From Streptomyces griseochromogenes (GTDB lineage: Bacteria > Actinomycetota > Actinomycetes > Streptomycetales > Streptomycetaceae): a stretch of 64,000 nt of DNA. The position numbers and the translations under genes were made by a program. The notes below the pieces were generated by a model. It was not told the DNA's origin, did not search any database, and saw only the letters and a list, made by a program, of their open reading frames with translations. Below are positions 37,417 through 46,231 of the stretch, piece after piece. Each line of letters opens with the position of its first letter. Position 1 is the stretch's first letter. Location: the NCBI RefSeq assembly GCF_001542625.1, contig NZ_CP016279.1, positions 2,604,001 through 2,668,000 on the forward strand, written 5' to 3'.

Positions 37417-37429
37417 GTGACGGCAGTCA
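37417..37429. promoter_or_regulatory. GTGACGGCAGTCA operator-like site
   Basis: The same core as the palindrome at 31036-31049, located in the divergent ligase/dehydrogenase region about 95 bases from the ligase start. TTG and CAA flank it (TTGGTGACGGCAGTCAA). It is the natural candidate PaaX-type operator for both promoters. Confidence 0.6.
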
Positions 37430-37452
37430 ACTGTGCGCGATAACCTCGGGGC

Positions 37453-37523
37453 GACGGGGTGGATCACCGCGATCCGCCTCGGAGGGCGACGGGGACGGGT
37501 CGCCGTGATCCGTCTCGGAGGGA
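37453..37523 (+). repeat. 35/36-bp tandem duplication
   Basis: Units 37453-37487 and 37488-37523 both begin GACGGGG and end with GATCCGyCTCGGAGGG. The second unit ends with the ribosome site GGAGGGAGG of the acyl-CoA dehydrogenase gene, so the duplication created a second Shine-Dalgarno-like GGAGGG upstream. Confidence 0.75.
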
Positions 37524-37533
37524 GGACCGGCAG

Positions 37534-38670
37534 ATGACCGCATTCTCGCTCGAACCTGAGCAGACCGCCTGGTGCGCCGAGCTGCGCTCGCTCGCGGCCG
37601 AACGGCTGCGCCCGCTCGCCGACAAGGGCGAGCCGGGCCGGGTCAACCGGCCGCTCCTCGCCGAACTGGGCCGCCTCGGGCTGCTCGCCCGGCTGTTCAC
37701 CTCCGGCGCCCTCGACCTGTGCCTGATGCGCGAGTCCCTGGCCCGGGCCTGTACCGAGGCCGAGACCGCGCTCGCCCTCCAGGGCCTGGGCGCCCACCCG
37801 GTGCACGCGCACGGCAGCGCCGCCCAGCGAGAGCGCTGGCTGCCCCGGGTGGCCGACGGCGGCGCGGTGGCCGCGTTCGCGCTGAGCGAGCCGGGCGCGG
37901 GCTCGGACGCGGCGGCCCTCGCCCTCGCCGCTGAGCCGGACGGCACCGACGGCTGGCGGCTCACCGGCGCCAAGTGCTGGATCTCCAACGCCCCCGAAGC
38001 CGACTTCTACACCGTCTTCGCACGCACCACACCCGGCGCCGGAGCCCGCGGGGTGACCGCCTTCCTCGTCCCCGCCGACCGGCCCGGACTCACCGGCTCC
38101 ACCCTGGAGATGATCTCGCCGCACCCCATCGGCGCCCTCGACTTCGACGCCGTACCCGTCACCCCGGACGACGTGCTCGGCGAGGTGGACCGTGGCTTCG
38201 CCGTCGCCATGGGCACCCTCAACCTCTTCAGGCCCAGCGTCGGGGCCTTCGCGGTCGGCATGGCCCAGGCGGCCCTCGACGCCACCGTGGAACACACCCG
38301 CGGCCGGGACGCCTTCGGCGGCAAGCTGATGGACCTGCAGTCCGTGGCCCACCAGGTCGCCGAGATGGCTCTGCGCACGGAGGCGGCCCGGCTGATGGTG
38401 TACGCGGCGGCGAGCGCGTACGACGCCGGCGCCGCCGGGGTGCCGGGCCGGGCCGCGATGGCCAAGCTGCTCGCCACCGAGACCGCGCAGTACGTCGTCG
38501 ACAGCGCCGTCCAGCTGCACGGCGCCCGCGCCCTGCGCCGCGGCCACCTCCTCGAACACCTCTACCGAGAGGTCCGCGCGCCACGGATCTACGAGGGCGC
38601 GAGCGAGGTCCAACGAAGCATCATCGCCAAGGAGTTGTACGCCCTGACTCGCGACGAGGAGACCCGGTGA
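37534..38670 (+). CDS. Acyl-CoA dehydrogenase
   Basis: 378 aa from the ATG at 37534, with GGAGGGAGG just upstream; a start at 37459 would read through the tandem duplication. Flavin signatures: AAFALSEPGAGSDAAAL and WRLTGAKCWISNAPEADFYTVFA in the middle beta domain; QLHGARALRRGHLLEHLYREVRAPRIYEGASEVQ near the C-terminus. Oxidises an acyl- or alicyclic-CoA intermediate after ring reduction. The stop overlaps the ridA start. Confidence 0.92.
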   Translation: MTAFSLEPEQTAWCAELRSLAAERLRPLADKGEPGRVNRPLLAELGRLGLLARLFTSGALDLCLMRESLARACTEAETALALQGLGAHPVHAHGSAAQRERWLPRVADGGAVAAFALSEPGAGSDAAALALAAEPDGTDGWRLTGAKCWISNAPEADFYTVFARTTPGAGARGVTAFLVPADRPGLTGSTLEMISPHPIGALDFDAVPVTPDDVLGEVDRGFAVAMGTLNLFRPSVGAFAVGMAQAALDATVEHTRGRDAFGGKLMDLQSVAHQVAEMALRTEAARLMVYAAASAYDAGAAGVPGRAAMAKLLATETAQYVVDSAVQLHGARALRRGHLLEHLYREVRAPRIYEGASEVQRSIIAKELYALTRDEETR

Positions 38671-39065
38671 CGACCGAGCGCGTCAACCCACCCGAACTGT
38701 CCCCGGCCACGGGCTTCACGCACGCCGTCGTCGCGGCCGGCTCCCGCGTGGTCTTCCTGGCGGGCCAGACCGCCCTCGACACCGACGGCAAGGTCACCGG
38801 CGCCACGCTCCCCGAGCAGTTCGAGAAGGCACTCACCAACCTGCTCACCGCCCTGAGGGCGGCCGGCGGCACCCCCGCCGACCTCGCCCGCGTCACCGTC
38901 TACGCCACCGACGTCGCCGCCTACCGCACCCACGCCCGCCAACTGGGCCGCATCTGGCAGCAGTTGGCGGGACGGGACTATCCGGCGATGGCGGTCGTGG
39001 AGGTCGTACGGCTGTGGGACGAGCAGGCGCTGGTGGAGCTGGACGGGTTCGCGGTGCTGCCGTAG
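38667..39065 (+). CDS. RidA-family enamine/imine deaminase
   Basis: 132 aa; GTG at 38667 overlaps the dehydrogenase stop (GTGA). YjgF/RidA features: HAVVAAGSRVVFLAGQTALDTDGKVTG, then FEKALTNLLTALRAAGGTPADLARVTVYATD and YPAMAVVEVVRL. The conserved Arg of the active site is replaced in context (VEVVRLWDEQALVEL is kept), so activity is plausible. RidA would hydrolyse the enamine formed when the amino group is removed from a reduced aminobenzoyl-CoA ring, which is why I favour anthranilate over salicylate as the substrate. Confidence 0.88.
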   Translation: MTTERVNPPELSPATGFTHAVVAAGSRVVFLAGQTALDTDGKVTGATLPEQFEKALTNLLTALRAAGGTPADLARVTVYATDVAAYRTHARQLGRIWQQLAGRDYPAMAVVEVVRLWDEQALVELDGFAVLP

Positions 39066-39071
39066 CCGGTC

Positions 39072-39266
39072 TCAGGCCGCCACGGCGAGCCGCTCCGCCG
39101 GGACCCGGCGCGGCGGGACCACGCTGCCGTCCGGGTGCAGCTCCCCGGTGTCGTCGAACACGATCGAGCCGTCGCACAGCAGGGTCCAGCCCTGCTCGGG
39201 GTGGGCGGCCACGGGGTGCGGAGTGCCGGCGTCGGACGCGGCGCACGAGGTTCGGTAGGAGCACAT
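39072..39266 (-). CDS. DUF5999 family protein
   Basis: 64 aa; ATG at 39266 with GGAGG seven bases upstream. MCSYRTSCAASDAG, then VAAHPEQGWTLLCDGSIVFDDTGELHPDG is the DUF5999 signature, a small Streptomyces protein of unknown function. Two Cys at the N-terminus (positions 2 and 8) may bind a metal. The stop lies 6 bases beyond the convergent ridA stop. Confidence 0.85.
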   Translation of the reverse strand: MCSYRTSCAASDAGTPHPVAAHPEQGWTLLCDGSIVFDDTGELHPDGSVVPPRRVPAERLAVAA

Positions 39267-39430
39267 GGCGCACCTCCACATCGGATGTGAGGGGGGCCGG
39301 CGGATTCGGCCGCCTCCCGGCATGCCTAGACCATCCTCCTGTCGTGAACGCCCCGGAACCGCCCGCGGTGAAGCGTGACAACATGCGGACAACTCCCGGA
39401 CGGTTCCATGACGCGCCACCGATGGAGTGA

Positions 39431-40129
<699 letters not shown>

Positions 40130-40135
40130 GCCGCC

Positions 40136-40187
40136 CGCACACCGGGCGGCCCGGCACACCGGTGCGTGCCGGGCCGCCCGGTGTGCG
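40136..40187. terminator. 22-bp perfect stem-loop, bidirectional terminator
   Basis: 40136-40157 and 40166-40187 are perfect 22-base complements around an 8-base loop (ACCGGTGC). The structure begins 7 bases after the DUF6299 stop and ends 12 bases before the pccE stop on the other strand, so it serves both. Confidence 0.9.
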
Positions 40188-40198
40188 CCCGGGAGCCG

Positions 40199-40393
40199 TC
40201 AGGAACGCTGCCAGCTGTGCGGTGCGTGGAAGGCGTGCGGGCGCCAGGACGTGGTGCCGGGGGACGTGACCTCGGCGCCGGCCCCGGCCAGGGCGCCGCG
40301 GCTGAGCAGCAGCACCGCGATCGCGGCCAGCTCCTCGTCCGTGGCCTCGCCCTTCTCGACGCGGATGGGGGGAGTCAGGGATGTGGGGCACAT
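40199..40393 (-). CDS. pccE: Acyl-CoA carboxylase epsilon subunit
   Basis: 64 aa; ATG with GGAGG upstream. PIRVEKGEATDEELAAIAVLLLSR is the signature of the small epsilon (PccE/AccE) subunit that stabilises the Streptomyces alpha-beta carboxylase complex. It begins 36 bases after the beta-subunit stop codon. It therefore forms one operon with the beta gene. Confidence 0.9.
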   Translation of the reverse strand: MCPTSLTPPIRVEKGEATDEELAAIAVLLLSRGALAGAGAEVTSPGTTSWRPHAFHAPHSWQRS

Positions 40394-40429
40394 GGGGACC
40401 TCCGTCGACTGCAGGGTTGTCGTGCCGGG

Positions 40430-41974
40430 TCACTGAGGGGGGTTGCCGTGCTTGCGGGCGGGCCGCTCGGCGTGCTTGGAGCGGAGCATCGCCAGCGCGG
40501 CGATGAGGGCGGACCGGGTCTCGGCCGGGTCGATGACGTCGTCCACGAGGCCCCGCTCGGCCGCGTAGTACGGGTGCATCAGCTCGGCCTTGTACTCCTT
40601 GACCAGCTCGGCACGCCTGGCCTCGGGGTCTTCGGCGTCGGCGATCTGGCGGCGGAAGATGACGTTGGCCGCGCCCTCCGCGCCCATCACGGCGATCTCG
40701 TTGGTGGGCCAGGCGTAGGTCAGGTCGGCGCCGATCGACTGGGAGTCCATGACGATGTAGGCGCCGCCGTAGGCCTTGCGCAGGATCAGGGAGATCCGGG
40801 GCACGGTCGCGTCGCAGTAGGCGTACAGCAGCTTCGCGCCGTGCCGGATGATTCCGCCGTGCTCCTGGCCGACGCCCGGCAGGAAGCCCGGCACATCGAG
40901 CAGGGTGACGATCGGGACGCTGAACGCGTCACACATCTGCACGAAGCGGGCCGCCTTCTCGGACGCCTCGATGTCCAGCACGCCGGCCAGCGTCTGGGGC
41001 TGGTTGGCGACGATCCCGACCACCTGGCCGTCCAGGCGGGCCAGCGCGCAGATGATGTTGCGCGCCCAGCGCTGGTGCACCTCCAGGTACTCGCCGTCGT
41101 CGACGATCTCCTCGACGACCCGGGCCATGTCGTAGGGCCGGTTGCCGTCGACGGGCACCAGATCGGCCAGTGCCTCGCAGCGGCGGTCGGCCGGGTCGTC
41201 GCAGGGCACCGCGGGCGGGTTCTCGCGGTTGTTGCCGGGGAGGAGGGACAGCAGATAGCGGACCTCCTCCAGACAGGTCTGCTCGTCGTCGTAGGCGAAG
41301 TGGCAGACACCGCTGGTCTCCGCGTGCACGTCCGCGCCGCCGAGGCCGTTCTGGGTGATCTCCTCGCCGGTGACCGCCTTGACGACGTCCGGGCCCGTGA
41401 TGAACATCTGGGACGTCTCGCGGACCATGAAGACGAAGTCGGTGAGCGCGGGGCTGTAGGCCGCGCCGCCCGCGCACGGGCCGAGCATCACGCTGATCTG
41501 CGGGATGACCCCGGAGGCGGCCGTGTTGCGCCGGAAGATGCCGCCGTAGCCCGCGAGGGCGGTGACGCCCTCCTGGATGCGGGCGCCCGCGCCGTCGTTC
41601 AGGGAGACCAGCGGGGCACCGGCCGCGATGGCCATGTCCATGATCTTGTGGATCTTCGTGGCGTGAGCCTCGCCGAGGGCGCCGCCGAAGATGCGGAAGT
41701 CATGCGCGTAGACGAAGACCGTACGGCCCTCGACCGTGCCCCAGCCGGTGACGACACCGTCGGTGTACGGCTTCTTCGCCTCCAGCCCGAACCCGGTCGC
41801 CCGGTGCCGCCTGAGCGGCTCGACCTCGTGGAACGAGCCCTCGTCGAGGAGCAGGCCGATGCGTTCGCGCACGGTGAGCTTGCCCTTGGCCCGCTGGGCG
41901 GCGGTGGCTTTCGCACTCGGGCCGGCGAGCACGCGCTCGCGAATGCCGGCCAGTTCCTCGACGCGGGACCTCAT
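40430..41974 (-). CDS. pccB: Acyl-CoA carboxylase beta (carboxyltransferase) subunit
   Basis: 514 aa from the ATG at 41974 (GGGGGA upstream). The carboxyltransferase N-domain has GGALGEAHATKIHKIMDMAIAAGAPLVSLNDGAGARIQEGV and the C-domain has VPGFLPGVGQEHGGIIRHGAKLLYAYCDATVPRISLILRKAYGGAYIVM. In Streptomyces the residue before the final hydrophobic tunnel separates PccB from AccB; I cannot place it with certainty here, so acetyl- and propionyl-CoA are both possible substrates. It can supply malonyl- or methylmalonyl-CoA for the neighbouring fatty-acid/polyketide cluster, at whose edge it lies. Confidence 0.93.
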   Translation of the reverse strand: MRSRVEELAGIRERVLAGPSAKATAAQRAKGKLTVRERIGLLLDEGSFHEVEPLRRHRATGFGLEAKKPYTDGVVTGWGTVEGRTVFVYAHDFRIFGGALGEAHATKIHKIMDMAIAAGAPLVSLNDGAGARIQEGVTALAGYGGIFRRNTAASGVIPQISVMLGPCAGGAAYSPALTDFVFMVRETSQMFITGPDVVKAVTGEEITQNGLGGADVHAETSGVCHFAYDDEQTCLEEVRYLLSLLPGNNRENPPAVPCDDPADRRCEALADLVPVDGNRPYDMARVVEEIVDDGEYLEVHQRWARNIICALARLDGQVVGIVANQPQTLAGVLDIEASEKAARFVQMCDAFSVPIVTLLDVPGFLPGVGQEHGGIIRHGAKLLYAYCDATVPRISLILRKAYGGAYIVMDSQSIGADLTYAWPTNEIAVMGAEGAANVIFRRQIADAEDPEARRAELVKEYKAELMHPYYAAERGLVDDVIDPAETRSALIAALAMLRSKHAERPARKHGNPPQ

Positions 41975-42053
41975 GTCTCCCCCTGCTTGAGTGAAGTGAC
42001 GGAACGTCGGTCGCCCGGCTGCCTCCCTGTGCCCGTCGAGCGTGACAAGGCGG

Positions 42054-42071
42054 GCTGACCGGCCGCTGACG
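42054..42071 (+). promoter_or_regulatory. Two SARP-like heptads near pccB
   Basis: GCTGACC (42054-42060) and GCTGACG (42065-42071) are 11 bp apart, as in the stronger arrays at 43340 and 61132. They lie between pccB and the 3' end of the SARP gene but point away from pccB. With only two repeats and the wrong direction this may be chance. Confidence 0.3.
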
Positions 42072-42102
42072 GAGCGCTTACGCGAGAAGGCCCGGGGCCC
42101 GC

Positions 42103-42888
42103 TCAGGCCGGCTGCAGCCGCATGTCGCCGGTCAGTGCGGGGTCGTGGGAGAGGATCGCGTTCTCGATCCGGCGCAGGGCGGGGGAGGGCTGGATGCCGA
42201 GCTCGTCGTCCAGATGGCGGCGCATCCGGCGGAAGACGTCGAGGGCGTCGGCCTGCCGTCCCGAGCAGTACAGGGCGATCATCAGCTGCTCGCAGAAGTG
42301 TTCCCGCAGCGGGTGGTTGGTGTGTGCCTCGGCCAGCTCGGCGAGGACGGCGGCGTGCCGGCCGAGCCGCAGTTCGGCGTCGAAGCGCAGTTCCATGGCC
42401 CGCATCCGGTACTCCTCGTAGCGGGCGCCCGCCAGCTGGCACAGGGTCCCGGCCGTGAACCCGCCGAAGACCGGTCCGCGCCACATCGCCAGCGCCTCGC
42501 CGAGCAGCCCCGCGGTGCGGGCCGCGTCGTCCGGTCCGGCGGACTCGGCGAGCCGCACCGCCCGGATGAACTCGGCCGCGTCCAGCTCGCCCTCCCCCAC
42601 GCTGAGCCGGTAGCCGGCGGGGTGCATGGTCAGCCGGGAGGCCGGCCGGTCCGGCTCCAGGTCGCGGAGCCTGCGGCGTAACCGGCTGACGTGGGCCTGG
42701 AGGGCGTTGGCCTGGCGGTCGGGGACGGCGTCCCCCCACATCTCCTCGGCCAGGCTCTCTCCGGACACCGGCTGCCCCTCGCTGACCAGCAGTGTCTGCA
42801 CCAGGGTGCGCTGCAGATCGCCGGAGATGTCCGCCGGGCCGATGACGGTGAGTATCTGAAGTGCCCCGAGAATGCCGAATCTCAGCAT
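42103..42888 (-). CDS. SARP-family pathway activator
   Basis: 261 aa from the ATG at 42888 (GGGGGAAG upstream); a longer frame to 43251 would run through the tRNA gene and is not real. Residues 1-95 form the OmpR-like winged helix (MLRFGILGALQILT; LVQTLLVSEGQPVSGESLAEEMWGD; ANALQAHVSRLRRRLRD). Residues about 100-250 are the bacterial transcriptional activation domain (AGYRLSVGEGELDAAEFIRAV; HFCEQLMIALYCSGRQADALDVFRRMRRHLDDELGI). SARPs bind heptads at 11-bp spacing and recruit RNA polymerase. Such arrays occur at 43340 and 61132, so it very likely activates this cluster. Confidence 0.95.
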   Translation of the reverse strand: MLRFGILGALQILTVIGPADISGDLQRTLVQTLLVSEGQPVSGESLAEEMWGDAVPDRQANALQAHVSRLRRRLRDLEPDRPASRLTMHPAGYRLSVGEGELDAAEFIRAVRLAESAGPDDAARTAGLLGEALAMWRGPVFGGFTAGTLCQLAGARYEEYRMRAMELRFDAELRLGRHAAVLAELAEAHTNHPLREHFCEQLMIALYCSGRQADALDVFRRMRRHLDDELGIQPSPALRRIENAILSHDPALTGDMRLQPA

Positions 42889-42975
42889 GTCTTCCCCCTT
42901 GGTGGCAATTCCTTGGCGAAGATATTTCTGTCTGGGCTGGCGCTGCGATGAGAGACCGGGTGGCCGAACGCGCCG

Positions 42976-43016
42976 CGCCCCGGCGGGCGTCGCATCCTGG
43001 ACGGCCCGCCGGGGCG
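42976..43016. terminator. 13-bp hairpin downstream of the tRNA gene
   Basis: CGCCCCGGCGGGC (42976-42988) pairs perfectly with GCCCGCCGGGGCG (43004-43016). It lies in the 298-base region between the SARP start and the tRNA 3' end (42889-43186) and would end the minus-strand tRNA transcript. The remaining part, 42889-42975, is the likely SARP promoter; I see nothing else there. Confidence 0.65.
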
Positions 43017-43186
43017 GTTGCTCCGCCGGGACGGGGGGCGCCGGCGGTTCCTGGGAATCCGGGCCTGTGCCGTCTTCGGCGCAGTACCGGGTGTGCGCTT
43101 CTGTATTTCCGTGCGATGGCTCGGTGAATGCGAGTTCACCACGTACGGAATCCGGTCCGACGATGCTCCGGCTGTCGCTCCGCCGG

Positions 43187-43283
<97 letters not shown>

Positions 43284-43339
43284 TGGCTCCCGGCCCGGGG
43301 TTTCCCGTGCCGTTCACTGGGACCACAGTGGCAGCGCCC

Positions 43340-43368
43340 GCTGACGGAATGCTGACACCGTTCTGACG
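43340..43368 (+). promoter_or_regulatory. Three SARP heptads upstream of the DUF2156 transferase gene
   Basis: GCTGACG (43340-43346), GCTGACA (43351-43357) and TCTGACG (43362-43368) repeat exactly every 11 bp. TGAATT at 43376-43381 sits eight bases after the last repeat, the usual distance to a SARP-dependent -10 element. This favours the start codon at 43471 over the one at 43375. Confidence 0.8.
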
Positions 43369-43470
43369 CAGGCAATGAATTCCTTTCGGCCCTTTTCCAG
43401 GACATCAGGTCAGTGCTGTACTCCCTTCGATGTCCCTTCGATGGAAAACGCTCCCGAAAGGGGTACGGGA

Positions 43471-44478
43471 ATGACCGCGACCACCACCGAAACCGTCACG
43501 GACAACCCGGTTCTCGACGCCATACGCAGCCACACGGCCAGCGAGAACCCGAGTTCGTTCCTGGCGCTCAACAGCGGAAACAGTACGTTCACCGTCCCGG
43601 GCGCGGACGGTGTCGTCGTCTACCGCCGCACCGGCCGTTTCGCCGTGCAGTTCGGCGGCCCCTTCGCCGCCGAGCAGGACTACGGCACCCTCCTCGACGC
43701 CTTCCGCGACCATGTCCGCGCCGAGGGACTCACCCTGGTCGGCGTCCAGCTGCAGCGCGCCGACGCCGAGCGCTACGCCCGGCTCGGCTTCACCGTCAAC
43801 CAGGTCGGCGCCTCCTGGGCGGTGAGCCTCGCCGAGTTCACCCTGCGCGGCACCAAGTTCATGCAGCTGCGCAACAAGATCTCCCGCGCCCTGCGCAACG
43901 GCCTCCAGATCCAGGAGGCCGACGCGGCCGACGTGCAGGACGCCATCGCCACCATCGACCAGGCCTGGCTCGGCTCCAAGGGCGGCGCCCAGCAACTGGA
44001 GTTCCTCGTCGGCCAGATCGGCGGCGAGGCCCAGGCCCACCGCCGGCTCTTCGTCGGCACCATCGACGGCGCCCCGGTCGCGTACATCTCGTACTCGCCG
44101 GTCCACGGCACCCGGGCCGGTTGGATGCACGACCTCAGCCGCCGCATCCCCGAGGGCTCCCCGGGCCTGATGGAGGCCATCAACGCGCACGCCATCGAGG
44201 TGTTCCGCGCCGAGGGCGTCGAGTGGCTGCACTTCGGGTTCACGCCGTTCACCGGCCTGGACGCGCGCCACGAACTCGACGGCCACAGCCCCGCGTTCCA
44301 GTGGCTGATGCACGCCCTGTGGGCCGAGGGCGCGGCCCTGTACCCGGCGCAGACGCAGCTGTCGTACAAACAGAAGTGGGCCCCCGACCTGCTGATTCCC
44401 GAGTACGTCGCCTTCGACGGCGCACAGGCCTCGCTGCCCGGCTTCGCGCACGTCTTCCGTGCCTGCAAGGCATTCTGA
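43471..44478 (+). CDS. DUF2156 aminoacyl-tRNA-dependent transferase (VlmA role)
   Basis: 335 aa from the ATG at 43471 (GAAAGGGG eight bases upstream; earlier ATGs at 43375 and 43441 lack one and the first overlaps the promoter). It is the GNAT-like fold of the MprF C-terminal domain: FLALNSGNSTFTV, GRFAVQFGGPFA, GFTVNQVGASWAVSLAEFTLRGTKFMQLRNKISRA, YISYSPVHGTRAGWMHDLSRR, LMEAINAHAIEVFRAEGVEWLHFGF, and LSYKQKWAP near the end. In valanimycin synthesis VlmA, a member of this group, moves serine from seryl-tRNA to a hydroxylamine oxygen. The neighbouring tRNA and seryl-tRNA synthetase genes support the same role here. Confidence 0.88.
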   Translation: MTATTTETVTDNPVLDAIRSHTASENPSSFLALNSGNSTFTVPGADGVVVYRRTGRFAVQFGGPFAAEQDYGTLLDAFRDHVRAEGLTLVGVQLQRADAERYARLGFTVNQVGASWAVSLAEFTLRGTKFMQLRNKISRALRNGLQIQEADAADVQDAIATIDQAWLGSKGGAQQLEFLVGQIGGEAQAHRRLFVGTIDGAPVAYISYSPVHGTRAGWMHDLSRRIPEGSPGLMEAINAHAIEVFRAEGVEWLHFGFTPFTGLDARHELDGHSPAFQWLMHALWAEGAALYPAQTQLSYKQKWAPDLLIPEYVAFDGAQASLPGFAHVFRACKAF

Positions 44479-44506
44479 CCATCCGTCACCGACAGGAGTC
44501 GACGAC

Positions 44507-44656
44507 ATGAGCCAGTCCACCGAAGAACTCCAGCACGCCATGGTCGAGCAGCTGATGGCCGTCATCGGCGCACCCGACGACGAGGCGGTCGCCGAGGCCG
44601 CCGACGCGGTCGTGCGCGCCGTCGACGAGCGGCTGCGCGCCGGGGCGGCCGGCTGA
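44507..44656 (+). CDS. Small acidic helical protein, 49 aa
   Basis: ATG at 44507 with AGGAG seven bases upstream, 28 bases after the transferase stop. Sequence is Ala/Glu/Val rich (TEELQHAMVEQLMAVIGAP then DEAVAEAADAVVRAVDERL) and predicted as two helices. No known domain. Its ribosome site and position in a tight operon suggest it is expressed; it could be a small partner of the transferase. The 292 bases after it (44657-44948) hold several short hairpins but no gene that I can support. Confidence 0.6.
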   Translation: MSQSTEELQHAMVEQLMAVIGAPDDEAVAEAADAVVRAVDERLRAGAAG

Positions 44657-44948
44657 GCCGCGGCGAGCGCCCCGAGGAAGAACGAGCACGTGGAAGGGGC
44701 ACCGCACACCCGGTCAGACCGGTATCAGTGGCACATCAGCGTGCCACGGAACGCTGGACACACGTTCGCCCGGCGGTCCGGGCCCGGGAGTACCGCACTG
44801 TGCTCCCGTCGCCCCCGGACCTCCGGGCGGGCGCCCCGCCCGCGACGGTGACCGCACGCGGGAGCCTTGTCGACTCGCGGCGCCCGCAGGTCCGCGGGGC
44901 AGCGGCGCCGCCGCCCGATCCGGGCACTTCTCCCAAGGAGAGCAACGC

Positions 44949-46061
44949 ATGCAGCGTCCGCACATACAAGAAGCCGGGGTTCTGGCCACCGGCGGAGGGG
45001 CCGGAGCCGGACAGCGCACCGGTGCCTCGGCGACCTTCGCCGAACTGCTCAAGCGGGTCAAGGCCGAAGGCCTCCTCGACCTCGACCCGCGATACTACGT
45101 GGGCAAGCTGGCCCTCAACACCACCCTGCTGCTGATCGGGTTCGCCGCCTTCTTCGAGCTGGGCGACTCCTGGTGGCAGCTCGTCACGGCCCTGTGGATG
45201 GGGCTGTGCGGCGGTCAGTCGGCGTTCATGTGGCACGACGCCGGCCACAAGGCGATGTTCCGCGGCAAGAAGGCCGCCTCCGCGGTCGGCTACGTCCACG
45301 CCAACCTGGTCAACGGGGTCAGCTACGGCTGGTGGGTCAACCACCACAACCGGCACCACAGCAACCCCAACCACCTGGACATGGACCCGGACATCGGCCG
45401 GCGCACCGCCATCTTCGACATCAAGCAGTACCCGAGCCGCAAGGGCACCCAGAAGTTCGTGGTGCGCTACCAGAGCGTGCTGTTCTTCGTGCTGCTGGTG
45501 CTCGAAGGCTTCAAGATGCTGAAGACGGCGGTCCTGTCGATCGTCCAGGGCAAGACCAAGCGGCCCGTGCTGGAGACGTTCCTGATCCTGGCGCGCGCCG
45601 CCGTCTACCTCGGCCTCGTCTTCACCGTCCTGTCCCCGGCGCTCGCGGTCGCCTTCATCGTCGTCCAGCACGCCGCCCTCGGCGTGTACTTCGGGATGAT
45701 CTTCGCCCCGAACCACAAGGGCATGCAGATCCGCGACGGCGAGGAGGAGACCCTGGACTGGCTGGAGCGCCAGGTCCTGACCTCCCGCAACATCCGGCCC
45801 AACTGGCTGGTCGACTTCCTGTACGGCGGCCTCAACTACCAGGTCGAGCACCATCTGTTCCCGGCGATGCCGCAGAAGAACCTGGGCCGCGCCCGTGAGC
45901 TGACCATGCAGTACTGCGCCGAGCGCGGGGTGCCGTACCACGAGGTCGGATTCTGGGCCTCCTACCGCGAGGTCGCCTCCTATCTGCACGAGGTCAGCGC
46001 GCCCGTGCGGCGCGGTGACGTGGAGGAGCAGATCCGGCGCCGGGCCATGGAAACGGTCTGA
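44949..46061 (+). CDS. Fatty acid (acyl-lipid) desaturase
   Basis: 370 aa membrane diiron enzyme. Three His boxes: HDAGH (96-100), HHNRHH (132-137) and QVEHH (298-302). Four predicted membrane helices lie around residues 52-72, 80-95, 175-198 and 212-245. The QVEHH third box is of the front-end/acyl-lipid type. In an azoxy-lipid pathway it can install the alkenyl double bond beside the N=N(O) group, or elsewhere in the chain. A ferredoxin gene follows in the same operon and is a possible electron source. Start at 44949 has AAGGAG upstream. Confidence 0.93.
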   Translation: MQRPHIQEAGVLATGGGAGAGQRTGASATFAELLKRVKAEGLLDLDPRYYVGKLALNTTLLLIGFAAFFELGDSWWQLVTALWMGLCGGQSAFMWHDAGHKAMFRGKKAASAVGYVHANLVNGVSYGWWVNHHNRHHSNPNHLDMDPDIGRRTAIFDIKQYPSRKGTQKFVVRYQSVLFFVLLVLEGFKMLKTAVLSIVQGKTKRPVLETFLILARAAVYLGLVFTVLSPALAVAFIVVQHAALGVYFGMIFAPNHKGMQIRDGEEETLDWLERQVLTSRNIRPNWLVDFLYGGLNYQVEHHLFPAMPQKNLGRARELTMQYCAERGVPYHEVGFWASYREVASYLHEVSAPVRRGDVEEQIRRRAMETV

Positions 46062-46150
46062 TCCCACCCCTCCCCGTCCCGATCCCCCCCCATGCCCCCA
46101 CACACCCCACACCCCACATCCCCCACCCCCCGGCCCCCGGGCCCCACGCC
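46062..46150 (+). repeat. C-rich low-complexity tract
   Basis: A run of CCCC/CCACACC tracts fills the first half of the desaturase-MFS gap with almost no G on the plus strand. The minus strand is correspondingly G-run rich. The second half (46151-46231) contains short GC hairpins and the ribosome site of the MFS gene. Confidence 0.8.
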
Positions 46151-46231
46151 CGGGTCCGTCGGTGGCCCGGGCGGTTCCTTCCCGGGAGCGGCGCACGAAC
46201 AGTCCCCAGGAGTACCGGAGGAGCCAGCCCC

